Assembly: GCA_964036295.1 (NCBI GenBank)
Contig: OZ038467.1
Coordinates: forward strand, 12,859,670 to 12,923,669
Direction: 5' to 3'
Source of the DNA: Plumapathes pennacea
Lineage: Eukaryota > Cnidaria > Anthozoa > Antipatharia > Myriopathidae
Length of the DNA stretch: 64,000 nucleotides
Shown here: piece by piece, positions 1 to 11,000 of the stretch
How the letters are laid out: every line of letters begins with the position of its first letter
How positions within the stretch are numbered: the stretch's first letter is position 1
The notes under the pieces: generated by a model
Database searches by the model: none
The model's input: the letters and a program-made list of their open reading frames with translations, nothing else
What the model was told of the DNA's origin: nothing
Translations under genes and position numbers: made by a program

Positions 1-127
1 GCCGCGGTCAGCGGTTGCTAAGCGTATTATTATATAGAGATAAAAGAAATAATAATAATAATAACAATATAAAAATAAAAGACCTGCTGCATACAAGCTG
101 GTGTATAGTGTATAGTACCATACTTAC

Positions 128-178
128 ATCTTGAGGAGTGTAGCACATATAGTAGGAATAGCTGGCATTTTCTCCAGG
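128..178 (-). CDS. exon 3 of the type II membrane protein gene
   Basis: Fifty-one nt, phase 0/0, from the acceptor TTATATACAG to the donor GAT|GTAAGT. It encodes 17 Tyr-rich residues with one NAS sequon. It is the last exon of this gene visible in the window. Confidence 0.55.
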
Positions 179-2340
179 CTGTATATAAAATGTAAAATAC
201 AAATTATTATAAACTAGATGTGGTACCTGCATGTCAAATACATGTACATGATGTACACTCTTTCACGCTGGTAGCATTTAAAGCAAAGAACCCTCCTATT
301 TTGTTATGTACCTTTGATGTGTTCTGTTGTTAAAACTAATACCTGATATAAAAGTTTTCCTGAACAAAATAGGCCTACTAAAATAGAGTAGTTTTGCTGT
401 TTATCCCACATGCTGATATTTAGCTTGTATAACTATATGAATGGAGGCCAGCAAAAGGGTCAAGAAAGAGAACGAGTCATGTGTGGTTCCAACAAAAAAA
501 TACTGAAATGTTACTATATAATATACAGTACTAGATGTGCAGAAATTTCTGACTTAGACTGAGATATTTGCAATAGTTACCTGGGCAGATGTGGAATTAC
601 TGCAATTCCAGTTCGTGTTATTGAATTTCTCAAGAGTCATTTCACCAGACACAAGTTTCTGCATAAACAAGAATTATGCTGAGTAAAGAGAACTGACAAA
701 AGAATGGTCTGCAAACCAATTAAATAAATTCTGGACATAGTCTTCACACATGCTGTACATACTGTAACAGTACATTGATTATGCATGAAACATGTAGTAC
801 ACCTTATTAGCTGAGTAGTTCTGAATATAATTGCTGAGTATATAGGTGCTTGGATGGTTGCCAGGGGAACTGTCCACTGGCTACAATCTTTGCAGCACAT
901 CACACTGGCATGAACCAGGGTATGAACAGAATGAGAGGGACAAGCTTGGATTAGGACTAAATTTTTAGAGGCATTTTAGGCCTGAAAATGTGAAAGTTTT
1001 GCTCACAAAATGACTTGCATGGTGTTCTCGATCTTAGTCCCCAATTCTCTCATGTCTGTGGGTCAAAAACTTTGATCTCATGCCTGCAGGTTGAAAACTT
1101 CATTCTTGTGCCTACAGACCAATTTCTCACACCTGGCTTATACACTTGGCTATTAACTTATAAATTTAAATTGACATACTTTCAAAAAATATGGGAACTT
1201 GAACTGATGTGGGAGGAAAATTCCCTGTATTATCAATGGATGGTACACTCCCAAATTCTCTGATTTTTGAAGGGAAATCACTGGGGGTGAGGTTGTGTTT
1301 GGTGAATTGGAACTTCGAAAATATTCAGAAGGTCTTCCAGAAATCTTTGGATGCCATCCGAGATGGTAGAGTCATCTTTAAACATCCTGACATTTCAAGG
1401 ATAAAAAAATCTCACACTTTTAACTCGAAAAACGTTGGCAGTCTTTGATAAAAACTCTCCAGCTTGTTTTGACTTTAATTATAGCTCATATAAACTCTGA
1501 AAAACAGGAACCACGCTTTCAACATTATACAGGGCACACTTGATTGTACACATAGGAACATATTTTTGCCCGGAAAATTAGAAGGCTTGTCTCAGAACAA
1601 CTTCCTTGGTACAACATGTTTTGCCCAAGAAAAAAGCTTTGTAGTTGTAGGTTCGTGGGGTTGAAAGAATAGTTTAACTTTGCAATACTTTGAGCGCCGT
1701 GCCCCGATCCCGAATCGTGCAAAAACTCGGGATTCGAAGAAATAAACATTGGTCAAATACTCGCGAAATAGCCTTGGAAGCGTACACGAGTGTGTAGAAA
1801 ATAACATCCCATCTTTATGATTAGATCGAGAATATCCGCACACGGTCTATTCGTTCCACCTTACAATATACAGAGACAGAGATATCTAAGATATTGATAG
1901 ACCGTATGCCTCACAAGAGCTGCTTCAGGAGCCCTTGAAAAACAAACTCTCAGCTTGACATCGATGCGTTACGTCAATATGTGTGCGTGGCACAGAAAAT
2001 ATCTTCGATGTTAATCGTATTACAGTTCGATAATTCAGTTCAACGAAAATGAAGCTATAGCGTGTTTCCAAGCTTCAAGTACCTTTTAGGATTTTAAACA
2101 ACTCATTTAGTATTAATTTTGTTGTCATAAAATGCCGAACCATGCATGCCTTACCTCCGCAGTTGGAGGAGCCTGCGTTGTAAGAACAGTTGAGGGGAAG
2201 CTTTGTCCAGTACTTATAGTAGATACCAGGAACTCTGTTTTAGACATTCTTTTCGGAAGAAAGTCAAAATTTAGTAGTATTACTAAAATAAAGACTCCCA
2301 GACCGACTGCAGCATAGACGACATATTTCCAAGGAGCCAT
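128..2340 (-). CDS. 5' part of a type II membrane protein gene (three exons; rest off the left edge)
   Basis: Three minus-strand exons join in phase 0: 2340-2155, 658-581 and 178-128. The chosen start is the ATG at 2340 (A at -3); an in-frame ATG at 2406 has a weak context and would add 22 residues. Starting at 2340, the protein has a short cytoplasmic N-terminus (MAPWKY), one hydrophobic segment at about residues 7-27, a basic stop (LPKR), and a Ser/Thr/Pro-rich stem. The later exons hold several N-glycosylation sequons (NNT, NCS, NST, NAS), so this part should face the Golgi/ER lumen or cell exterior. A short anchor plus ST-rich stem is typical of Golgi glycosyl- or sulfotransferases, but no catalytic motif lies in the window. 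The family is not recognised. Further exons should lie left of position 1. Confidence 0.6.
581..658 (-). CDS. exon 2 of the type II membrane protein gene
   Basis: Seventy-eight nt, phase 0/0, between a TTTATGCAG acceptor and a CAG|GTAACT donor. It encodes 26 residues with three N-glycosylation sequons. Confidence 0.6.
950..1020 (+). repeat. diverged fragment of the CCCGG foldback repeat
   Basis: This segment resembles the interior of the two better copies at 18388-18634 and 31945-32187 (words such as GGATTAGG.CTAAA and GCCTGAAAA.GTGAAAG). It lies between exons 1 and 2 of the left-edge gene. The rest of 659-2154 shows no coding exon I can support. Confidence 0.35.
2155..2340 (-). CDS. exon 1 of the type II membrane protein gene
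   Basis: It encodes the signal anchor and ST-rich stem and ends in phase 0 at the strong donor GTAAGG (minus strand, 2154-2149). Confidence 0.6.
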
Positions 2341-2490
2341 GTTTGGTTCGTGAGCTAATGAACAGAGCGGGGTCTGGAACGGGTTTAATATTTTACTGGC
2401 GTCCATGCAGAAGATTTACTGGGGTCCAACTCGCACACCGATGTACTCTTTTCCAAGGAGGACAACCTCACAGCGGATACAGCTTGAACG

Positions 2491-2498
2491 TTTATATA
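2491..2498 (-). promoter_or_regulatory. possible TATA box of the type II membrane protein gene
   Basis: The minus strand reads TATATAAA about 150 bp upstream of the chosen ATG. The spacing allows a short 5' UTR. Weak, motif only. Confidence 0.3.
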
Positions 2499-2628
2499 GT
2501 AGTGAGGGTTTGTCAAATTGCAGACGCCAATAATGGCTCTTAGATATTCTAAGCACTTCCGCAAGTCAAAAAGTGGTGCAATATTTTGTCCCAATTGGCA
2601 AAACCACTCTTTTGGCCAGCTTTAGGCC

Positions 2629-3056
2629 CTGTCTACATGGCACGAGGGTCCTCCTTAGGCACCCTCCTAGAAAGGTCAGATAGATAGATTCTCCCAGGTC
2701 CCCTAGGGCTATCTCGCCAGGCATCGCGAGATTTGAGATATGAAGGGTTGGCGAATGGTAGTGACTCCGAGGCTCGCCGAGATCCTCGTTTCAAAATCCG
2801 AGACAGAGTTTTTAGCAACTTTAGAAAATCCAAAAAACAAAAACGAGACTTTGTGACTCATCACAAAGGCTTCCGAGATTTCAAGATCGTATAAAAAGTT
2901 TCCGAGACCCACAATTTTCTGAGTACCATTCGTCACCCCTGAGGTAGTAAATCTCTCACCGCTAAACTTAGCCCTCTGTCCCTGCCTGAAGGGTTATCCT
3001 AGCAAGGAGATAGGGTAACCCTGCTCCTAGGATGACCCTACCTATCATGTAAACGG
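2629..3056. repeat. degenerate nested foldback element
   Basis: Diverged inverted ends can be paired: TCTACATGGCACGAGGGTCC near 2629 against the reverse complement of CCTACCTATCATGTAAAC near 3038-3056. Inside, GCGAATGGTAGTGACTCC near 2751 pairs with GAGTACCATTCGTCACCCC near 2920-2940. No ORF of note. It looks like an old MITE with a second foldback inside it. Confidence 0.35.
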
Positions 3057-4158
3057 AACAAGGAATTTCAATAGAGAAGGGCGTGACCATTCTAGGAGCA
3101 CCCCTTAATGTTTTGCGTTATTACGCAAGACGGGCTAACTATAAATACGACCACGGGGAACTACTCAATTTATCACTTTATTGTAAACTCCGGTGATGAG
3201 TTGTATGGCTTTTGTAAACTTTTTTGCCTTGTTGCTGAAAGCTAAAGATATAATTGCTGCGTATTAAAAAAAAAATCCCTTCAAATTCGTGTTATCATGG
3301 TAATTTCACCTTTCAATTTTTCGTTGATTGATAATTTATCGGTTTGTGTGTAGAAAGTACGAACGAATCAAAGGATTTTACAAGTAAGCGAAACGTATTG
3401 TCAAACGCCTCAGAAAAACTGACAAGAGTACAAGTTCATGTGATACTCCATAACTGATATGTTCATAAGAATTCAGATTCACATTCCGGTCAATCGTTTC
3501 TTTTTGCAGCAAAGCAGTTTGCATCCAGTAATCTGGTTTACTTCACAAAATATGTTTTAAGAAAACAAACCGTAAAAAAGCGGTTTTTACTCTCTTTCCA
3601 AACATAGGAACCTGCAAGGAAACAAAATTAAGACTCACTAAACTAACCAGTAACTTTCCCCTGTTAATGTTTCGGTATAACCCTCCTGTTCTCAGTTAAT
3701 TCGAATTGTACCCGCTTGTGCATGGGCCTGCTGTCAGAAGGCCAAACTTAAACCAGGAACTTTTCTCACGACTACAAAACAAACACAGGTATTGGAGTAT
3801 GTCCATTGGGTTTCATTCGACAGCAGATGAGCCGGAGGTTTAATTTCTAAAGCTGGGCTAAGCCGTTATAGGTTCTATTGACGTTACCTCTAGGACAATT
3901 CAATTTCTCGCTCATTAACGTACTCCACAAACAGCTCAGCACAGAAAAATAAAATCTAAAAACTATGCGTACCATAATTTCGAGTTTTCACACTTGTATA
4001 CAATTACCGATGCAAGACTTTTAAAGACGGAAACATACTGAATTGCTTTTTAGGCGTTCTCGGTCCAATCATTTAATTTTTCATCCATTTCTTACAGCTT
4101 GAATTGGCAACTAAAGTATGTCTTAATTCCTCACCAGTTTAGTTTGATTGGGGGAGCT
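3057..4158. other. intergenic stretch with nothing recognised
   Basis: AT-rich sequence between the left-edge gene and the coiled-coil gene. I see no supported exon, RNA gene or clean repeat. Confidence 0.3.
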
Positions 4159-4545
4159 TCAATTATTAATTGACGAAACGATGCCGTCTTCTGGCCGACT
4201 AGACACGGTTGGGGAAGAAGCAGCGGCAGTAGCTGAGGCAGAGCTGGGCGAGGCCGTTGCTTCTCCTCCTGTGGACACATGTGTTGCCTTGCTACTACTT
4301 TCAGCCTGAACTAGTTTGAGAATATCCGCAGAGCTAGGCCATGTGAATTGTTCCTCATAATGCGGCTGGGATAGAGGTTGGCGTCTCCGACGTGCGCGTC
4401 GCATGATTCGCTTCCGCACTGATTGACTTGTGTCTGTCTCAGTTTTCGATGGAGATCCAAAAATCATAAGTTTCGTATCCGGGCTCTTTTCGGGTGGAGC
4501 CAATGGGTCAGGTCCAAGGCTAGCTGGCTCTTTGCTCTCGACAGT
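4159..4545 (-). CDS. possible alternative last exon with Arg-rich and Ser/Ala-rich tail
   Basis: An open minus-strand segment of 128 codons ends at a TAA at 4159-4161. It is low-complexity: a basic stretch (KRIMRRARRRRQ) followed by a Ser/Ala/Thr-rich tail. A phase-0 acceptor (CCGTGCAG) would start it at 4545; a better-looking acceptor (TCTTTTTCAG, exon from 4572) has phase 2. It could be an alternative 3' end of the coiled-coil gene upstream (phase 0 after the 6328 donor) or the end of a separate gene. Not recognised. Confidence 0.35.
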   Translation of the reverse strand, partial: TVESKEPASLGPDPLAPPEKSPDTKLMIFGSPSKTETDTSQSVRKRIMRRARRRRQPLSQPHYEEQFTWPSSADILKLVQAESSSKATHVSTGGEATASPSSASATAAASSPTVSSRPEDGIVSSINN

Positions 4546-4934
4546 CTGCACGGTTTGCAGTGTTCTGAAAAAGATATTGGCTATGCTGTTTAGTGCTTGG
4601 TTTTCGCAGAAGTACATAATTTATATACTATATAGCTTTTATTTATATATTATATAGCTTCTTGAAGCACCTCCGGCTGTTGGTCAGAGACTAGCACAAA
4701 TCAGGGCTTCACTGCGGAAAAATATGTTCTCCGAAAACTTCTAAACACTTTATTCTATCTCTCGCCATAAGTCGTTATAGAACTTAATTTTCTGCGAGCT
4801 TGACTCAACCAAGAAAAGCATATCTTTCTGAGTTCAGTGAACTGTCTATATGTCTACATACTACTCGAAAGAATAGACTAAAATAAATCGGATTATAGCA
4901 GATGAAAAATTGCAGTTTTTAAGTCACAAACGTC

Positions 4935-5042
4935 TTAAGCTAAGGATAATATACGAAGTTTGTAGTGTTCTGTTCCTGACCCTTCTGCAGTTGTTTCCAA
5001 GGCATATTTTCCCCCAAGCAAGTTCTCGATTTGGCCAAGTTC
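4935..5042 (-). CDS. candidate last exon 14, coiled-coil gene
   Basis: A good acceptor (TTTGCACTTTATTCACAG) is followed by 35 codons (ELGQIENLLGGKYALETTAE...) and a TAA at 4935-4937. Phase 0 matches the previous donor. Confidence 0.4.
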   Translation of the reverse strand, partial: ELGQIENLLGGKYALETTAEGSGTEHYKLRILSLA

Positions 5043-8000
5043 CTGTGAATAAAGTGCAAAGTATAGTGGTCATAAAGGAGTTGATAGTGTGTGCATGTTT
5101 GTAATGTCTTCTAATAACGTCCCATTTGTTAATATACTTGTCGCATTTTGCTGCTGCCGACGTTAGGAGGCAGCAACACTAATCTTGCTTGTGGGCCGTT
5201 TTACCAATTTGGAATTTAGAGTCATGTGAATCGACAAAGTATGGAAAATGCGTATCAATGCGTTCGGACTGGCAGCATTTCATTTCCATTATGGAACTCC
5301 AACAGTAATAACATATCAGTTATCACGGCTCGTACGGCTCGGCTTCGTTTGTCCGCGTACTAGTATAAGTATACTTGTTATATTCTACGTGAGTAGAACA
5401 GCAAATCTTCATAATTCGATGGCCAGACATGCTCTATTGTTGCACAAATGTACACACAAAAAAATAACCGTCTGTGTATATAGAGGATATTACACGGCAG
5501 CGCGAAGATATGAATTTTATTTTCGAGTGGTAAAATATTGTTTTTACCACGAGAAATAAAATCCATATCTTCAAGCCGCCTTGTAATTTTCTTTTTATTA
5601 TATTAGACACGAGTGTTTTACGAGAAATTGCACAAACAACAGTGCAAAAGCGGGAAATGATGCCAACGATATCCTCACTAGTGAGGATATGGAAAATACG
5701 CCACTCGGATCCCAGATGTAGTTTCGTATGGATTTTACGCACGGTATCTTTTCCAGTAAAACACTCGTGTCTATATAATAAAAATGCACTATCTTTCTTG
5801 TTTTTCTTAATTAAATGTTACGTTACTATTTTATCGTTACTATTTTATCGTTTCTACATCATGGGTCCAAACATACTTTGTGCAGCAACGTCCTCTTCTC
5901 TTGGTACTTTTGGTCAACTTCTTCCCACTGCTGTAAGTTAGAAATATTGCGGTTAGTTTTAGGTCCTGTTATATGAGAAAACGTTGGCCCGGGGTACGAG
6001 AGGTTTCACCCTCTGTAACAGACCTGGTGAGATCTGGATGTTCACAGGTTTTCGGCAAAAACTTCGCCAGGTCAGAAATTTTTCCACTATATATGTTTTA
6101 TTGAGATTCCACCGGGGAGGTAGAAAGTGCACCAGGACACCAGGGAGGGCAAAAACTGGGCGGGTAATAATAAAAAAGAAAGTTTACCAGGGCCCAGGTA
6201 GGCTAAAATTTCCCCAGGGAGGAGAAAAAATCTCACCAGGTCGGGTTTTACCAGGTATTTTGCAGAGGGGTGTCATTTGAAGGTGGTCGCTTATGAGAGG
6301 TGGCTTCTCAGAGAGGGTTTGCCGTACCTGTTTGGTGATCTTCAAGTATAATACCAATCTTTGAATATGCTGATTTTGGAACTCAATAAAATCGTCCTTG
6401 AGGTCACTTTCGTCTTGAATCTTATACATCCATTCGGAAAGATGTTGGGAAAGATGTTGTACGTTGAACTTACGTTTCTCCTAGAAAAGAAGTACAGCAG
6501 AAATGGCATGAAAAGCTGAAAACAAAGAACGCTTACCATGCCAGCTAATGCTCATGCGTCAAGAGCATAGTTATCGGTAACTAACTCACAGACGAGAAAA
6601 AGTGAGTTATCCATGGATCGCAAACCCGCCGCGTTTGTTATCAACAACTAAAGTTGTTTTCTGATACACTGATATACCAGATAACAAATAACACAATAAT
6701 TAAATAAATATACCAATTTTAGTATTATTGGCTGTCAAGAAGGCCGAAAAATCAAGTGCTTTGACAACGGTTTTCTTAATCAGAAGGATAGGACAATTGT
6801 TAAATGTTTGTTGTTTTTGAAGAAGTGAGTGTCAGTTGATAAAACGCGCCTTTCCGTGACTATAACAGAAAAATCTTACCAACTCCTCTGTCAAGTCCGC
6901 CTCAAGAAGCTGTACGCGCCTACAAACAGGAAAAGAAGTAAACGCAAAAACAAGGAAAAAAGAATATGAAGAGAAATGACTACAGAATTAACTATAGAAA
7001 TACGATAATCGCAGAACCCATTCGCCCTGGCATAGATTGGGCTTTTACTTAGGTAGCTCAACAAAAGAGCAGTCTTTGTTTTTACTGAAGTTTTGACTCA
7101 AACATTTCTTGGAAGACATTTCTTGAAAGACAAGTGCTGCACGCAAAAAATAAATAAATAAAAGGATGACAAGAATAGTTTAACACATTCTCAAAAGTTT
7201 ACATTTTTGTTTCACTGAACACGGAATAAACCCATGTATATTAATAAAACGTAAAATAATAAATATTTATTAGGCACTGAGTGCTGTATAACTGGCACGT
7301 TCAACAGGTAACTAAATTATTTCTCTTTTCAAAGGGCATACGGTAGCAGAATGATGGGTATTACTAACTTCTGCGATTTTAAAAGTTTCTCTTCTGTGTT
7401 CTCTAAGCGTTGCTCCTTGTCTTCCAGGTTAGCAATCAGTACATCATCCTGTGTGAGTGACTATGGAAATGAACACATTAGAGCGTGTTGATTAAAAAGC
7501 AGAAAAAAATCAGGCTTGGGCGTCCGATTTTGTTCAGAAAAAAGAACGAGAACGAGATAAAGAATGAAGCTAATGCACAAAACTAAAACTAAAAAAAAAG
7601 CTAAACACCGGACAAGAACAGTAGGGGCAAGCAGAGGAATAAAAACAACGTTTAGACGCAAAAGCACAAAATATCAAGACGTTGAACAATCATATATGGC
7701 GGCTAGGACAAAAAATGTAAGAACCATATGAAACACTACCGGCTACCCAAAACTGGAAGCGTGAGTCCATTATTATAAACTGGGAACAATTTGTAAAACA
7801 AACTAAGTCTCACCTTCTCCTTTAGTTGCCTCTCAAGCTCATCAGCTCGACTAAAGCAAAAAAAAAAAAAAAAAAAAAAAAAAAGAAAACAACGAACTTT
7901 TACATCATTCCTATTCTCTCAAATACATAATACAGGTGTTTAAGCTTTTTTCTCATCCCCATTCCTAGTTTTAGTAGCATCCTATTGAAAGCAGATACTC

Positions 8001-11000
8001 ACCCACTACTTTCCAGATGCTGCTGTGCTAGTTTCTCCAATTCACCTTTCAGATAAATAACCGTTGGTTCGATGTCTTTTAGCATATCCCGCAAATTTCT
8101 CTCTTTCATTTTAAGATCTTCCACCAGATCCGACAGCTCCTTGTTTTGGTTATCCTTTTCTACTAAGTTGCCACGCAATAGTTCATTCTGCTCTCGGAGC
8201 TCTTCCAGTTGATTTTTTAGATCCCCTTCCATCTCACTACCTTCTTTCGTCGTTGTCTGCTAAGAAAAAACAACATACGGTATATAAAACAAAAGCAAAT
8301 TCAAGATGGAGAGTTCATGATTATAAAGAAAATAAGAAGATACATTTTGAAATATGTAAAACGCACCTGGTATTCATCCAGTTTCTTCTGAAGCTCCTTA
8401 ACTCGACTGCAAAATGAAAAAGATAACAGTCGTTATTTCAAGTTTCAAAACCAGTAATTAAAATACTTCTTGTTTTGTAACTAAGTTTTATGATTTAAAA
8501 TCTGTTCCCACTTTTCGTAAGCTTTGCTTCTGATCCTACACAGTCTGGCACAGCATCGTTTCGTGGCGGCAATTTCTGCTTTTGTTTGTCGAACTTCTTT
8601 TTCTCTTCTTCGTTTGGAATACGAGCTTCGCTCAGTTTCACAGTTTTCAAATTCATTTTCTAACGCAGAACAAATCAATCCGTTCAAATCTGTTCTCTGA
8701 CTCTGTCGATTTTGGCCCGACGTGCGTATCCCTCACAAGGAACGAAATAATTTATAGGAGTAGAATAGTTTTTCATTTAATTAGTCTTTACATGGAGTGT
8801 TGTCCGCCCTACGACAGACAGACGAACATTAAGAAACAATAGAGCGTCACGATTAGAACCCCTGGCAGGGTTCGGGGGATAGAGCGGTTCTCGGATGACT
8901 GTCGAAAGTAATTGTGTGATTGCTTTGGTTTTGCGTTTGCTTCGCTTTCGGATTGGTCCACACGAGTTTGTCAGCATGCTCAGCCAATCAGAGACGAAAC
9001 CAAAACCAAAACCAAACACTTCTCACGCAAGCGATGGCGTGTACTCGCACTGCTGATTGGAAAGTAAAACCAAACGCAAGACCAAACGCGAATTACTTTT
9101 GCTTCCAATTGGCTGAACTGTTTTCTCTCAGTCTCTGTGATTGGCCTGTGTGATTACTTTGGTTTTGGTTTTCGACAGTCATCCGAAAACGGCTCTAATA
9201 GCATAGCAGATACTTATTTTATAATTCTGCAAGTCTTTATATAGTTATATAAACCTATGTATTTGAATTGAAGAAGAATATATACAAGTAAACAAAGTGA
9301 TAAGCGAATAACGTTGTTTTTCGGACACTTGATTTTCCGGATTTTCCTACATATTCTATAATTTATCTTTCTGTTTTAACGTTCGATATTTTAGTGTTTA
9401 TAAACTCTTCTTTTTGAAATTAGAACTCTTACTTACTCTTCAGACTTCATCCAATCGTTAAATAATTCAAGCGACTCTTTCTTTAGATTGCTGATTGTCG
9501 CCTCGACATCCTTTGAAGGTTCTGCACACTGACTGCGCAACAGTTCGTTCTGCTCTCGGAGCTCTTCCAGTTGCTTTTTTACATCACTTTCTATCTCAGT
9601 ACCACCCTCTTGAGCTGTGGGCTACGAGCAAGGAAAGACCAATGATGAAAACAATAACTGGGATGTACAAGAACAAGGGCAAAAACAAAAACAAAGACTC
9701 TTTAAAACTCAGAAAGACTGACATCATAAGACAATTTTGAGACAATAGAAAACTACTGCACTAAGGGAACTAGATTTTGACTGCGACGGCGTGGATAAAG
9801 ACGTATAAAATGAATTGTTGTGTAAGAGTCTACAGGTCCTCAGCCTATACGTTGAAGGTTTAATTTGACAATGATTTATATATTGTATAGGAGGTCCAAG
9901 CGGCGAAAAGGAACAGCAGAGCTGCTGGTGCATTTAGTCCTTCAGTCGGGCTTTCAAAACAATCTGAGTAAATAAGTACAAGCTTCTGTGAAAAACCAGT
10001 CTGTTAGATGACTTAAGTTTGGTTCGGCTAAAAAAAAAAACTTCACAGTGGAACTTGATAGGTGCAAGACTGGTTTCAGAACCTAACACAATTAGAATCC
10101 TTCGTCAGTTGTGTGTTTCTGCTGAAGAGCTCACTGAAAGAGCTGTTGCCGCTTGTGATTTGGAAGTCGTGTTTTATGGACTCGTTTAAACCCGAGCTTC
10201 AACCTGATTAGACGCGGTGAGCTGATTGATCATAGAGTTTGATTGATGGACCTTTTGTGGATAGTGCCTTTTGAGTCTTTCCGCAGAGGAGTGAAATATC
10301 TACTCTTTCTTCCACTCGTAAAAAGAAAAAAAGAACTTGTTGTTGGACCGGACTACAAACAGAGCTCTCGTTTATGAAACCCCTGTATTTTGTTGAAAGT
10401 TCTTGCGTTTTCTTTATTGAAATCCGTTTTGTGGATAAGTTTATAGGTCCTCAGCTTCTACTAATGTGACGTGAACAGCTTTGATTGCCGTTACAGCTCA
10501 AAGCGTGCATTATCGTCGGTAAATGTGACTTGGTGGATAAAAATCCTTTAGTCCCAGGGGAGTAGCACTTACGCGGGCCTGAGTGGTTTTGATGATAAAA
10601 ACAGTTGTGCAAGAGTCTGCAGGTCCTCAGCTTCTACGTTGAAGGTTTAATTTGACGATGATTTATATATTGTAGTGGCGGTAAAGGAGAAAACGCACCT
10701 TGTATTCATCCAGTTTCTTTTGAAGCTCCTTAACTCGACTGCAACATGAAAAAAATAAAAAAAATAAAACAGTCGCTCTTTCAAATTTTAGAACTAGTAA
10801 TTAAGATATTTCTTGTTTTGTAAAGTGTTATAATTTACAAACTGCTTACACTTTTCGCAAGCTTTTGCTTCTGCTTCTATCTGGCATAGCATCGTTTCGT
10901 GGCGGCAATATCTTGTCTTTCGTTTTATTTTCGAAAGCTTTGCACCTCTCGTCTTTGCTCAAGACAGATTTTCCGCTCCTCGATTGTTTGACTCTTACTC

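Noticed and set aside
5248-5941. Overlapping ORFs of about 100 codons on both strands
   Set aside because: They lie in foldback module B and recur at 60125-60449 because that sequence is a repeat, not because a protein is conserved.
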